Below are positions 46,794 to 59,722 of a DNA stretch of 64,000 nucleotides, piece by piece. Origin of the DNA: Taeniopygia guttata (lineage: Eukaryota; Chordata; Aves; Passeriformes; Estrildidae). The notes beneath the pieces were generated by a model. It saw only the letters and a program-made list of their open reading frames with translations. It searched no databases and was not told the origin of the DNA. The translations under genes and the position numbers were made by a program. Positions within the stretch are counted from its first letter, which is position 1; every line of letters starts with the position of its first letter. The stretch is from positions 17,422,063-17,486,062 of the forward strand of contig NC_133063.1 in NCBI RefSeq assembly GCF_048771995.1, given 5' to 3'.

Positions 46794-47229
46794 AGCTCTC
46801 AATTTTACCACTCTAAAAATGTGTATTGTGGCTGTTTCAAAAGTAGGATATGAAAAATTCAGATGTGGGGGACATTTACTTTGGAGTAATGTAGCATTCA
46901 GCTGTCAACACAGAAATACTGCTTTGATATTCAGAGTTACAGACAGATGCGGTGATCCAATTTTGGTTAAAATTAGATTAATTAAATCTCTCGTCAGCTG
47001 ATTTAACTTGAAGTTTTATTGGTACTTTTATGGCTGATCCAGTTGTCCTGCAGGTCCATATCTTACATTAACATTTCAGTCAAAGCATATTTGATAAATA
47101 AAACATGGGTTTGTCAACAACATATGGAAAGCTGATTTGAGTCATCTCAAAAACAGGCATTTAAAAATGCATATTACTGATATAATCATATTTATACTTT
47201 ATTTATCATCTGATTTTGACTTGCTTCTT

Positions 47230-47460
47230 CCTTCTTGTTCCTTGTCTGAAGAGGTCTCACTATTAAATAAGCTTCAACAGACTTGTGCCCACAAAGGCGG
47301 TCATTGGTTGTCTCACCCCGCCTTGCTGAAAGTTGTTTCTGCAGTTGCTAGGCAGCCCCATTTAAACCAGCTGAAAGCACAGCGCAATTCCCCTCAGCAG
47401 CAGATTTCAATTAAAGATCTGGACATACAGCTGGTTTCTCTGGCTGGTCAGGTCCAGTAG
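47230..47460. other. Unassigned, less AT-rich block
   Basis: This block stands out from its surroundings: non-repetitive, moderately GC-rich, with GGCGGTCATTGG and CACCCCGCC words. It lies in an open + frame (47137-47460) that ends TAG at 47458-47460. The frame has ordinary-looking composition (SLLNKLQQTCAHKGGHW and so on), but I recognise no family and no flanking donor. It may be constrained regulatory DNA, a very old transposon or a terminal exon. Confidence 0.3.
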
Positions 47461-49433
47461 TAAAAGGAAATGCTTCAAGAGCTGTGCTGTGCAACACCTG
47501 GATTCCTTAGGTTTTTCTGTAGTAAATTCACTCTGGATACCTTAGAAAAAATATTTAAACAAGTAATTGAGCTGTTTCTGTTTTCTATTGTATACATCAA
47601 CTTGCAGGGGAAGCTAGTGTTTGCATTGATTGCTTTTTTCTCTCATTTTCAAAATAGATTTTATCCCCTCTGTGGTGGGTTGAGGAGAAAAACAATGGAA
47701 CATGAACCAACAGAAAATCCCATCCTAATCTACAGTATGATTAGGAATCCCTCAAAGACACTGTGCCAATGCTCTCTTCTGCCAAAGAAGGAAGCGTATT
47801 TGACATTTTCAAAAACATTTTGGGATTTGGTTGGAAGTATTACATCTTAAGCAAAAACTGAAAATAATCAAGAAGCTTTGGGATTAACAGATTGCCTTGC
47901 CATTCTAAAATAAGTTTCTAAAAGTCGATTTTTTTGTATTTAGGAGTTAGCAGTGAACTCAAAATCTATGAAAAGGAAATTGAATTAGAATTACATGTGC
48001 TATGTTATGGCTGGAAAATCAGAAGTTACAAAAGCAGGTTTTGGTATGGGGGCATTTGATAAAAGTCTGGTTAGTTGTGCTACCTTAATCAAGTTAAATC
48101 AGTTAGTTACACAATCTGAAGGAGATTGAAAGAACCTTTTTGTCAACATGCAGCTATCTTGCACTATCAAAATGTAAATACTTCACTATTGCACATCATG
48201 TTTGTGGGCAGATAAGCCAGAATTTAGCCATTTACTTCATGTTTAGAAATGTGTCTCTAGTTCTGTTCCTCAGCACTCTCTTTACATACATTTTTCAAAG
48301 GTGATACAGAATTATGCTTGTCAGAATTACACTGCACTAGTGTTTTCATCCAAATTCTGATAATGGATAGGCCTAACCTATTGTTTAGTCTTTCTATGGA
48401 GAGACATTACTAAAGAAAGTAAGCAGTAAGATCATACAGAGTGAATAGTACATTTTGCAAGGTTTTTCACAGCAGTGCAGTAAAATTTATTACTATGTGT
48501 ATTCTGATCTCTGTTGCCAGCATGCAATTCTGTAGTTTCTCCCTAATTTGCCAATGTTACTGTAGAGATTTTCTGTGGAGTGTTATGTTTTATTATTTTT
48601 TATTATTATATTGTGTCCAAGGGCTTGCTTTTTCACCAAGTTCTCTACAAATGCAAAGAATGTTCTTTCACTCAGCAGAGAAAGAGATGGATGCTGTGTG
48701 TCCATTTTTAAGTAACCATGTCTAAATAGTTTTAGTTCTCCTAAAGAATTCCTGAGGTTTGTTCTCTTTCACTCTTTCTAGTTACCAGAGATGGTCTCTG
48801 GGGCTTAATGGTCTTTCCAAGCATCTCCAAGATCATCACAGTGCTACCCAAAGCTGGTGCTCCGTACAAACCTCCATGATCCACTCCATATTGTGTCTTT
48901 GCTGTCTCATTTAATAACATTGTCCACCCATTAGGAGGTTCCTAATATCTTCTTGGCCCCCCTACATGGACTTCAGGTAACCCTTTGGATATCAATAAAA
49001 CTCAGAAGCACCAAAAGGGTTTGTCATAGAGCAGTATGGGGAATTTAAAGCCAAGTTACCATGACAATAAATCAGGAGAGAGGATAATGTATTCACTTAA
49101 CACTCAACAAGGGCCAATAAAGCTTATTATTGACAAGGATCAAGTGCTTTGTTTCTCCTTGTTCAGGATGTAGGCAAAGACTCACTACAAATCCTCTCAA
49201 CATCAAAAAAGAAAAAGCTAAACAAAAAAACCTGCCTTCCTTAAATGTCTGTTTTGGTTTTGCTGTTTTGAGTTTGTTTTTCTGAAAGCTGCTCAAAGTA
49301 TTGGAGAAATGCTATGTTCGTGTATTGTGTAGTGCTATGATATTCAGTACCTGAAAGATGAGGCTGAAGCTGCCAAGACCATAATAATGGACATTAGCAG
49401 AAAATGGATCATAGCAAAATAAACATCTTCCAC

Positions 49434-49458
49434 TATGGTCTTCTGTGAGAAGACCATA
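49434..49458. repeat. Perfect 11-bp inverted repeat, 3-base loop
   Basis: TATGGTCTTCT (49434-49444) and AGAAGACCATA (49448-49458) flank GTG. A further ACCATAATAATGG word occurs about 65 bases upstream. Confidence 0.88.
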
Positions 49459-49529
49459 ATTGTAATTGACCATTAATTGTACCTCTGTGTCCACAACAGT
49501 TAAGACTAAAAAATCCCCATTAGTAAATA

Positions 49530-49531
<2 letters not shown>

Positions 49532-49567
<36 letters not shown>
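49532..49567 (+). repeat. Poly(A) run of 36
   Basis: An uninterrupted run of A lies between two TAGTAAATACTAA / TAGGAAATACTAA words. No source gene or short interspersed element is visible on either side. The two flanking words are similar enough to suggest a small duplication. Confidence 0.95.
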
Positions 49568-49569
<2 letters not shown>

Positions 49570-50491
49570 GGAAATACTAAAAAACCCTGTTGTTATCAAA
49601 GATAGATGTATCTCACTTCAGTTTAAAAATAATGATTTATTTTCCGGACACTAAGTCTGGATGAAAAAAACTGGACAGGTGAAAAAACCACCAGGACAAT
49701 TCCTGCCAAAAAAGCATTACATGCTAACTCTTCTAATGACTTGGGGGTTATTGGAGTGTTCCCAGCCTACATGTTTATTGTCTAACTCATTACCAGATCA
49801 GTTGTACTAGGGAAATATTTTAGAGGTTGTGTTGGTCATATCTTAGGACAGTCATTGTCTGGAATGCCACATACCATCTTTCCTCCATTTATACCAAGAT
49901 AGGAGGAAAGGATAGACATATTTTTTCTTCTGTGGTGGCAGGCCAAATTATTATGAACTTAAAAAACACTAGGCTAGGACATGCTGATGTAATGGTCAAA
50001 CCTTTAAAGTCTTGTGAATTGGCTATTTGCTTATTCAGAAAAGATGAAGGAAGAGAGGAGAAATAGCAGGGTGGAGAATAAGATCAGGAGTGGAGTCAGA
50101 TCGGGTGCTGGAGCTACAAATAATGCACAGAATTTTTCTATGTATCTGTTCAGCCTGTTGTTAATATTATGTGATGTGCTCTGAGAGAACCTAAGAGGAA
50201 GAAGGCTTTAAAATATGTTGTGAAGTCACTTTGTCTTCTTGTCTTATAAGTGAAATATTCCCTGTACCATCTCTATCCCTGAATGGTTAATAACTATTTT
50301 GCAGCTATCTAGTGTCTTTCCATCTCTGAGGTTAAGAACTCCACTAAAAAATTGTTGCTATGTTCTTTGTAGAAATGGTATGATATCTTCTGGTCTGTAT
50401 TTCATAGCAATTGTGATGTGAAGATCAGCAAATGGATACTGTGACTTGATTTTTTGGCCTACAGTAATCATTTTGGCTGGAGGAAATCATA

Positions 50492-50499
50492 TGACGTCA
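50492..50499. promoter_or_regulatory. Consensus CRE site (TGACGTCA)
   Basis: The full palindrome TGACGTCA lies in AT-rich, CpG-poor DNA (ATATGACGTCAGC). It matches the CREB/ATF consensus. Function is inference. Confidence 0.4.
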
Positions 50500-51901
50500 G
50501 CATTACTCTTGCCCTTACCCAGCTTTAAGCTTTCTCCTTGTGACACATTTCAGTCTCTAGCAAGTCTGTCTGAATGATCCTCCTCTGGAAACTGTGTTCA
50601 GTTGTGCAAAAAGCCTGTAGACAGGCCAGGAAAGACTAACTGTGGTAGAAACAGAGATGTTTTTGGGCATCACTGTTGGTTGTATCTATGGAGCAGCTGT
50701 CTGGGACAAGCACTTTGAAGGTTGCTTCTTGACAGGCTTAGAGATGCTGAGGAAGTGGTGTTTTCAGGAATGGCCTAAAGGCAAAGATAGTATACACAAC
50801 AAATTTTGCCCAGAGCAAGTTTCCCAGCTGTTTTTTCTCAGGACAATACAGATGCAGATTATAAATATTATTGGTGATTTAACTTTTTCATTACACTGCT
50901 ATATAATACCTTAGATTCTCTTAAATTAGCAAACTGAGTAGGACTTGGTAGGAGAGCCATGGGACACTTGTAGAATAACCTGTGATTGACAGAGATGTTC
51001 TGACCATCTAAGGACAAATAGGCAGTGTGAAAACAGTGTATGTCAGAACCCTACTGACAGATGTAGGTATTATTTTAATGCTGGCCTTCACATAGCAGCA
51101 TGTTGTAAATTCTGCTCCATTTATCATGTGTGTAGATCAGTCAAGCGCTTACCAAGTTGAAGAAGCAAAATTAGGGTTCATACAGAAGGCAACTGCACTG
51201 ACAAACATTATATTCTCATACTCAGTAAAATACAAAGAACAAACTGGGCAATTGGGAGGTAATTCTATGAATCTGCTGTCTGTAAGAGGTATTCACTTAA
51301 TGTTTTTCAGAAGTTCAGATTCAAGACAGTCATTCTGGCAAAAATGAGTAAGTGTCATTAGGAGACTTCTCACCATCTCATGATGATTTTGTGATACCTA
51401 CTCTAAGCAGAAAAAGTTAAGAGAAACAGACATGTTAAAAGTTTCTGGAGTGTACATTTGCAAGGCATAGCCTGAAGTCAGGCAGAAGGTCCTTGTTTGC
51501 CATTTTCACTCTCATCTGTGACGCTGAGAATATTACTGTTTCCGCTGAAGTTAAGTCATTAGCTTGTGTGTCTGAGGACTCCTTCCCAACCATAACTTTG
51601 TAAGAACAAGGTGAAAAGGATAAATTAAAGCCAGAATGTTTTCTTGACGACCTCTGATAAAGCATTCCAGCCATCTGTTCCAGTTTACTTCTACTTTGAC
51701 TTTATTTCTCTTTTACTAGTCTCATTCTTTCAAATGATGTTTCTGAATTCTTCTCTACTTTGTTACTTTTTCCTCTTCAGTCTTCATATGTCACCTTTTC
51801 TCCCTGTACATGGATTATTCCTCTTCTATAGCTGTAGCCCTTAAAAATATGGCATTTCACTAGGCACAGCTTTTATGGTCATGTTCTCTAAACACACAGA
51901 A

Positions 51902-51902
<1 letters not shown>

Positions 51903-51953
<51 letters not shown>
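51903..51953 (+). repeat. (CA)n microsatellite
   Basis: About 25 uninterrupted CA units. It sits directly beside the 3' terminus of a reverse CR1 copy. Confidence 0.97.
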
Positions 51954-51955
<2 letters not shown>

Positions 51956-51967
51956 AGGCGTGCGCAC

Positions 51968-52195
51968 GCAGAATCACTGGATTGGAAGAGACCTTCAAGA
52001 TCATCAAGTCCAACCCATGCCCTAACACCTCAATTAAATCATAGCACTGAGTGCCACATCCAATCTTTTTTTAAACACATCCAGAGATGGTGACTCCACC
52101 TCCCCAGGAAGACCATTCCAGTACTTTATCACCCTTTCCATAACAAACTTTTTCCTAATATTCAACCTGTATTTCCCTTAGTACAGCTTAGACCT
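51968..52195 (-). mobile_element. CR1 3' end fragment, reverse orientation
   Basis: The + strand reads AGAATCACTGGATTGGAAGA then GACCTTCAAGATCATCAAGT and CCAACCC, the reverse complement of a CR1 tail. It continues with GTGCCACATCCA, CCAGAGATGGTGACTCCACC and TTTTTCCTAATATTCAACCT, all known landmarks of the CR1 ORF2 end. About 230 bp remain, so it is a typical 5'-truncated copy. The subfamily differs in sequence from the elements at 3.3-9.2 kb. Confidence 0.92.
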
Positions 52196-52987
52196 CTGAA
52201 TCTCCCAAGGTCATTCATGCAGTTCAGGTTTTCTAATGAGATGAAGTTAGTTTCTTTAATGTTTTCATCATTGTGTGTCTGAAAAATTAGTCAGTGGTTA
52301 TCCTGGACATACATAGCTCTTTGGTGGGTTTACACAGCTCATATTGTCTCCAAAAAGGTTAAATATATTCAAAGAAATTACTGATTTCACTGTAATGCCA
52401 CTAATTTTGAAGGTAAGTTTGTGCTGGTGCAAATAAACCTATATTTTTCTGATGCCATATAAACTTAGGTTATTATCCACCAAATCATTATAAATTCAGT
52501 TTTGCACATATGATAGGTGGTCAACTACAAAACTATGACTCTAAAAGCCTCTTTTTGGCTGTGGAATCATTAAGCTCTGTGGGGACATTTGCTTTCCACA
52601 GTTAGCTTCTGCAGAAATTAAAAGTTCCTATTTTCTGCTGCCTTTGGTTGTATCTCTCAGCATAGTCCATACAGTGCAGAGAGTGTTCCTCTGCATTGTG
52701 CTTTTTGGAGGGTCAAATCCATAAATACACAAAGATATACCTTACAGAGCAAGCTGTATACTGACCACAGATGCTTCTCATTTGTTATACTTTTAAAGAT
52801 TCACTGAGTCAGAAATAGGGAAAAGAGATGGTCCTTTAACCCCCAGAAAGCAAGACTGAGCATCCAGATTACATACTCAAATCTTGGATCTATTTTCCAG
52901 ATTGGAAACTAGCTGGATAAACTAGCTACTGAGTCTGGAACTGAATCAAGATCTTCCTCTTAAGGAGACTTGGTGACAGTGCTCAAG

Positions 52988-53029
52988 AACCATGGTCTCC
53001 CTCATTGTAACCATGGTCTCTCTCATTGT
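52988..53029. repeat. Two-copy 21-bp tandem duplication
   Basis: AACCATGGTCTCCCTCATTG plus T is followed by a second copy with one mismatch (CTCTCTC for CTCCCTC). Confidence 0.9.
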
Positions 53030-53683
53030 CCCTTGACCTTCACCTTACCTCCCCCTTTTACCAAATAATAGGTAGTCCAAAACTGAAGAGTGACAGGAGG
53101 AAAATCTAAGAATACTAATGACCCCTCATAACATCTTTGAAACCTCTGCGAGCTCATAAAGGTGAGTATTACAGTGTCTTCATTCCTCAACATATATAGG
53201 CTTTAGCTACCATACCATGCAGCAGTAAAAATAATTGTCTGGATTTCAACTTGTATTAATCAACGCTATTCTGTTGAAAATGCTGAAGTTGTGATAATTT
53301 TCTCCAGTTGATAATTTGCATCAATGGGTGAGTTGTATTAATGTTTTTTAAAACAACAATTAAGACATCTCTGTCAAAATAAAAATTCATAATTCACTTT
53401 TAATGGAATGATGAGAGTGTCTGCTAAATATACTGTTTCAAATGCCAAACATTAAACTGGGATGTCAAAGGATTATCAACATCCCCAAAAATGAAGCTCC
53501 ATAAGAATAGCTTGTTTTGTTGGAGTGTTTTGTTACCACGTTTTTCTTTTCTTTGCACTGTAACAAGGCAAAGAATCTTAGTTCCCAGTTTTGTATGATA
53601 TACGCATCCACAATGACCACAAAGTTCACAACCTCAGGCTTGCTACAGGTGTTCTGCTGAGTGGTGTGGATCAGCAGCAGTTT

Positions 53684-53719
53684 CTGCAGTGTGGGGACAG
53701 TGCTGTCCCCACACTGCAG
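53684..53719. repeat. Perfect 17-bp inverted repeat with 2-base centre
   Basis: CTGCAGTGTGGGGACAG (53684-53700) and CTGTCCCCACACTGCAG (53703-53719) are exact reverse complements around TG. The surroundings are CAG/GCAG-rich on both sides. Confidence 0.95.
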
Positions 53720-56700
53720 TGGGTACCTGGCAGCAGGCCTAGCTGTGGGCAGTGGGACAGCAGAAGAGCAGCAGGATTGGGTTCTCATTAATTTCTTGTC
53801 CTACCACATCACCAAGGTACTGTTGAGCATAATGAAATTAATGCACCTTAATTTATGGGCCGTCCTGTGTAGTAGGTTTTTCTTTGGACAGTCCCCATCT
53901 AATTAATTGGAGATGATAGAGCAAGTATTTGGTTTATTCTCATCTCAAAGTATCTGTTATTTCTATCCCTTAGTTTGTCACCTGTGTAAAATAAAGACAT
54001 TAGGCAGAAATTCAAGCGGATTTATTGTGATTTCTCCTAAAATATTAAGTAGCCAACTGAATATTTTATTCTTTTATGTTAGCTAAACTTGATCTTCCTA
54101 GCTTACATCTGAGTAAATTCACACAGCCTTTTTTCAATTTGCTAATTGTAAGAAAAAGACAGAGGTTATCCAAAGATACACTGGTCATTCAAGCTGTGTA
54201 GCTGACTTCAACACAGATAATTGAAGATGGGGTTTTTTGTTTAAAATTCTGCTTCTGAAAGAAATAAGACCTGGCTCCTCACAATCAATTAGTATTCTTT
54301 CTTTGTTGTTATTTTCTGCCCTTTTTCTTTTAATACTCAGAGAAATGTTTGCATGCAGGGGTGAGCAATGCAGTATAGAATTCTGCTTGTGTACTCTTTA
54401 CGTTTTCTCTTCTAATCTCTGAATATGTCTCCAAACACTTTTCCTTGCATTATCAAGTTATTTCAGTGAGTCTCACTATTTTAGGTCCTTTCCCTTCAGC
54501 AATCTGCATGTGTTTTATGCTGTTATTTGGTGTTCCCAGTTGTTTCTGACATACTACTTTGTTGAGGTTTGAAATAAACTTGAACGCAAGCCTTTTTCTT
54601 CTGCCAGTGATACCTTTATCTTGGGAACCATTTAGAGTATGTGCAGCATGGCCTGCATTTAGTCATCACTTTTCTGCTGTTACTTAGTTAAGGTTTGGGG
54701 AAAACTCTGCTTTCCATTGCTTAAGACTGTTGTTCAGATTTCGCATAGCTGTGGTATCACTGAGGTAATCTATGCAAACCTGGCCATGTATTTTGTGTTG
54801 CTCCCAGCCCTTCAGTACAGCACTGCCAGTGCAAGCCTGTAACTGTTCTCTTAACTTACTTCCCTTTCCTCAGTACACTTCACCTACCAATTCAGACAAT
54901 AGGACTGTGCTTAACTATGTAGTAAATACTTTGCTGTGTGTAAACCTTGTATGGAATATGTCCTGCTAGGCCTCTAGTCTGTTTCTTTTGATCTTTTCTC
55001 TAGGTTAGCAGCAGTTACCTCTGTTACTTCTTTTATCCCAGATGTGCTTTTGTGATGGTCCTAATTGTCTCTCTCCAGCTACGATGATACATGGTCTAGC
55101 AGATAACATCCCTTTCTGTATGTTGGCAACATTTGCTAAATAAATCACAAGAAATTTAATGAACTGCATACCCAGCTATGCTCTTTCTTACTTTTTGAAA
55201 GATATTCTGTAGTGTTGGTTTCCTCTTGGGGAAATACATCTAAACAATCAAAACACAATCGGACATATAATGGTAAAAATACAGACTTTCTGACTAAAAG
55301 AGATGTATTAAATGTCCCAAATTCTGGTGTCACTAGATGAAATAGTAAGGTTACAATTTCTCTAGTAGCCTGATAAAATTTTCTGTTCCGTACCCTTTGT
55401 AAGAACCTCCAGTCTGGAAAACATCAATTTTCTGTAGGTTTTTGTAATAATAGTGTATTAATGCTTCTACTACCTCTTTGCCCTTGCTTTTATTTCTAAA
55501 TTTTCTTTTGCCACTACTTAAGTTTGCTGTATTCACTTGTATGCCTGAACTACACTTGGTAAGAAGGCTATCTTCCCTCCTAATTCTCCACAAAGAAAAG
55601 TCCACTTCCCAATACCTTTTAACGTGCATCAGCCCCTATGATATTTTTTATAATGTGTTGTTTAAGATTGCTGGATCATATCATGGTCACTTCACCAACT
55701 CCTGTCGTATGTCAGTGAATGACTGGTAACTGAGCTGTTGGTAGCTTAGTTCAGCCGATAAAATATTTTTATCTTTTTGAGTCTTTTACTGTGTTCTAGC
55801 TCAGATGTGTATTTGATTTACCAGCTTTTGTCCAAATTTTCTCATAAAATTTGAAGCGCTGGGAAGTTGCACAACTTTCTAATGCTCTTTACCCTGCTAC
55901 ATTTTAGCTTTGTTCCTTTGTAAAGTTGGAGTAACAATTTCTGTACTCCTGGGACATTTAGTTGTTAACTTTCTGAGATCTGCACGTTGTTATACCAAAG
56001 CCAAGGTATTTTTTAAGTTTCTTTTAGTAGATAGGAGATTTTCCCTTGGGGCATTCTAACATCAATGGCTGAAATTGAATGCAGTCACCACTTTACCCCC
56101 ACACCATATCACCCACTGGTACAAATGAAGAGTGATTACAAAAAGAAGAGGAAAAGTTGTGGGATGGAGAGAAGTTTCCTACTGAAATAGGCAGAGTGGC
56201 AATAAGAATTTGCCAAATTAAAAAGTTGTAATATTTCTGAAACAAACCATACAATGAAGTCATCTGATATCTGATTGCCTTTACTTGATGTTAGTGTACT
56301 GCCCTAAATAAACTGTCGGGACTTTTCCCAGGATCATGTCTCAAACATTTGGCTCATTAGACAGAAAAAGGCTCTGGAGTCTTTCCCTGCATTTTTGGCT
56401 CATTTACTCTTTTTGCTTTCAGTGCAGGGCAGAATAAGACCTTTTTGCAGGGCATTAATATTTTGAAAGAGAACCATGTAGAAAAGCTATCAAAATGTTT
56501 GCATTTTCACCACAGTTGATTGGTGGGCTTTTTTAAATTTTACTTTAATTTTACCAAAAATATATATGATTATATTTATCAGAGTTTTAATACTAAAAAC
56601 TTTGAAGTTCAATTGCACAGACATTCAGTTTCTCATTGCTTTTCTTAACTGATCACAAGGTCTTTGGGAATTCTCAGAATTTTCATTAAAATCTGTGGGT

Positions 56701-57269
56701 TTTGGCTAATAGCTTTGGAGTATTTATGCATTGTGATCTGCATTGTGATAATTGTTACCATCATCAAGAGAGCCACACAGATACCTTTTATGTTTCTTGC
56801 TTGTTTCATTTGACTTCAGAAACTATTTTATGGATGAGTAGGCTCAGGCTGGTAATTCATATATGTTTATATATTTTCTATCACTGTATCCTCTCCTTGT
56901 ACACAAGAATTCCCATTGCAGCAATTTTGTTGTGCCAAAATAAAGCTCTTTGGTGTAAAGTGATCAAATTGTTCAGCTCAGGGTGTGGGAATATGGAAAG
57001 ATTATCCTCTTAGTTGCCTCTTATTCTGACCTAATATTGTTTTCCCATATGTCAAATCATTTATATTAGCTTTTCAACACTGAGACACTAGTTTTCATAC
57101 CATGAGGAGGCTGGAAATTTCCCTTTTCCATTTCAACTGCAATATTAGAAATAACTCATAAATTCACTTGTCTCAATTTAGAAACTTGACTGAAATTTGA
57201 AAAAGTATATTTCCAAATTCCATGAATGCATGTAGTGTGTAGAATATGTAATAGTTAAGATAGGAGTTC

Positions 57270-57338
57270 AGAGTCTGTCAAGGCTTACTTAAGGTTGTCT
57301 CTTAAATTAGAGACAATAAGTGACCCTTGACAGACTCT
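57270..57338. repeat. Long hairpin, about 30-bp arms
   Basis: The left arm (57270-57302) begins AGAGTCTGTCAAGG and ends TTGTCTCT. The right arm (57309-57338) begins AGAGACAA and ends CCTTGACAGACTCT. The outer 14 bp and inner 8 bp pair perfectly, with a few mismatches and a short bulge between and a 6-base loop (TAAATT). Size and shape resemble a pre-miRNA hairpin or a miniature inverted-repeat remnant. No target duplication is obvious. Confidence 0.88.
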
Positions 57339-59676
57339 AAACTAGACAGATTCTAAAGCTAAGAATGCAGTTTTCAATACTCAGTAACTATGAATGTTAA
57401 ACAATAGATTTTTTTTCTTCTGTAATTTTGTAATTTGTTTTAAAAAATTGTGTGTAACTTAAATGACAGTGATCAGTTCAGTGCAATGTAATTACAGAAA
57501 CATCATCATGTAGTTCACATAGCTGGAAAAAATAATGAAAAACACCCAAATTGCAGCATTGTATGTGTTGTTAAAAACTCGGTGAAATGTAAGACAAACA
57601 TTATAAAGATGTGTGACTTACTGATTTTTCATTATTGGATAAAGGTTTGCTTACAGCTGAAAAACGGGGAGCAAATAGTAATGACCGTGAAATGCTCCTG
57701 CGGAAAACAACAGAAGCAGGAACACCCATCTGCCTTCATTCTCTGTTTTGTGTGGTGTGTACAAATAGTGATGGAAGACTTTTTCATTTCTGATGTTCAG
57801 GACATGGGTGAGAAATATTTGGGGTGTGTTTGGTTTGTTTTGTGTATGTTTGTAATTAAGTCTACAGAATCCAGTCAAACTATTCTTTTTTAAGAAATTT
57901 CTTCTGTATTCTCAAGCACGCAAAATGGAACTGCATTTTCCTTCAATTATTCACGTTTAGTTGCCAAATTCCTTCCATAAATAATCTAAAATATCTAGAG
58001 TGTGTGTCTTGGTTTTTTCCTCCAATATTTGATATTTAAAATTCCAGGTGGGCTCATTCTGTTTCTAAAATCTGACATGACCTTTAACTAGTGAAGGTTA
58101 TTCTAATAAGTGACTTCCCAGTGTAAGTATTCATCAATTCAAAATTCCTTAACATTCTTTAATATTTCTTTAAAATCAGTTTTTTATGGAAGTTAGTTGG
58201 GGTGTTTTTCCTAAAATAATTTCAGAAAGTGCATGTGAAATGTACATGAAGAAATTTTTTTTTTTTACTGAAATTATTTCTGAAAGTATTTGTAGGTATT
58301 TGTCAATATTATATCTGTGTAAAACCCACTCAGAAAGCTGCATATAGACAAATATACAAAGAAAAAAATGAAAAACATTAATTCAAGTAATAACTCCAAT
58401 GTCCTAATCTTGTACCATAGTGGTACATAGTGGTCATGGGGAGCTGTTTCTGTGACCTGCTACTGTGAGCTTGCGCAGTGCCTCCAAGGGGATTGATCAA
58501 CACCTTTCAATATTAGACCCCTTAAATTTAATTCTGGACTAGTAACCTTTTCCTTAATTGAACAGTTGTTTATTTAATTTTTCAGTTATAGTCAAAGGCA
58601 AAGGGGCTGTATCAGACTATTTCTGGCACCAGCAATGGTTGCTGGGTTGCAGGTTTTATAGCAGAAATAAAATAAATAAATGAATAAATGAACAAACAAA
58701 GTAAAACTGCTCTTTTCTTATCTTGATGCACAGGCTTCATGCCATGCTGATTGTAAGCACATACAAAATTGCTATTCTGGAGAACCTGAGGGTAGTAGTA
58801 GGAGAGAAAGCTGCTTCAAATCTAGTTTGTTTCACTGGCAAAGATTACTTAGTGCCCAAATACCTATTCCAGTCATTTACAATTTAGTGTGAGTTTTGCA
58901 AAACCATCTGTGTTGCTGTATAGTCTTACTCTAAGTGATTGAAGTGTGGGCTTCCAATTTCCATCGAGGTGTACCCACAGAATTCTCACAAGGGCATAAG
59001 CACCCACTGTGCTGCTTTATGCATATTTGTACTTAGAAAAATTCCTGGTCTATACAGATGCCTAATTCTTTAGGAAAAAAAAAAAAGACAGTTGCCAAGC
59101 TTCCATGGGAATTTCCATGAGTTTAACTGTGCAGCCTTCAGCCTCACAGTTACTACCATCACTGCCGTGGATGGTAGTCAAACCGCGTGAAACATAATTT
59201 GAAAATACGTCTTGTATGTCGTAGGGTTCTGATTACCATGCTCTGTTTTCATGACATTGTGACTATGTGTTCTTTCTGGTTTGTAAGTAATTTCTAGCAC
59301 TTGCTCATTCCCAAGAGCATTTTTTTTCTTGTAGCTTTATTATCTAAATGAGATTATTATTAAAAATTGAACAAACATTATTTGGCTTCCCTTTGAATAA
59401 AAGAACAGCTCTCTTGAGACAGTTACTAAACTTTACTCCAAGCATTGTATTTAAAAAAACAGGAAATCTGTCAATTATGAAAAACAAACAAACAAAGAAA
59501 ATAACAAAAATCCAGATGAAAGCCTACAAATACTTTTGATTCATTTACAGTGTGCAGGGGTAAATGAAGGCACAAAAAAAGCCTTCTGCCAATAGGTTAG
59601 GTGCAGACTACCTGAGTGTCCAGACATCCCACTTTGAGGAAGGCTGGACGCATCCATTCTTGAACTTACTGTCTCA

Positions 59677-59722
59677 GATCCTTAACTTCCTTATCATGAG
59701 ATCCTCAACTTCCTTATCATGC
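59677..59722. repeat. Two-copy 23-bp tandem duplication
   Basis: GATCCTTAACTTCCTTATCA plus TGA is followed by a near-identical copy ending TGC, with one internal difference (TTAA to TCAA). Confidence 0.9.

Noticed and set aside
47470..47850. 126-codon + strand frame following the unassigned 47.2-47.5 kb block
   Set aside because: AT-rich, no recognised domain, and no acceptor, donor or poly(A) arrangement that would make it an exon; treated as chance.
48790..49060. Less AT-rich patch considered as an old transposon
   Set aside because: No terminal repeats, target duplication or family landmark could be seen.
57582..57893. 103-codon frame containing TVKCSC, reminiscent of the TAFA chemokine-like family
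   Set aside because: Only six residues agree, the spacing of other cysteines does not fit, and no matching splice sites frame it.
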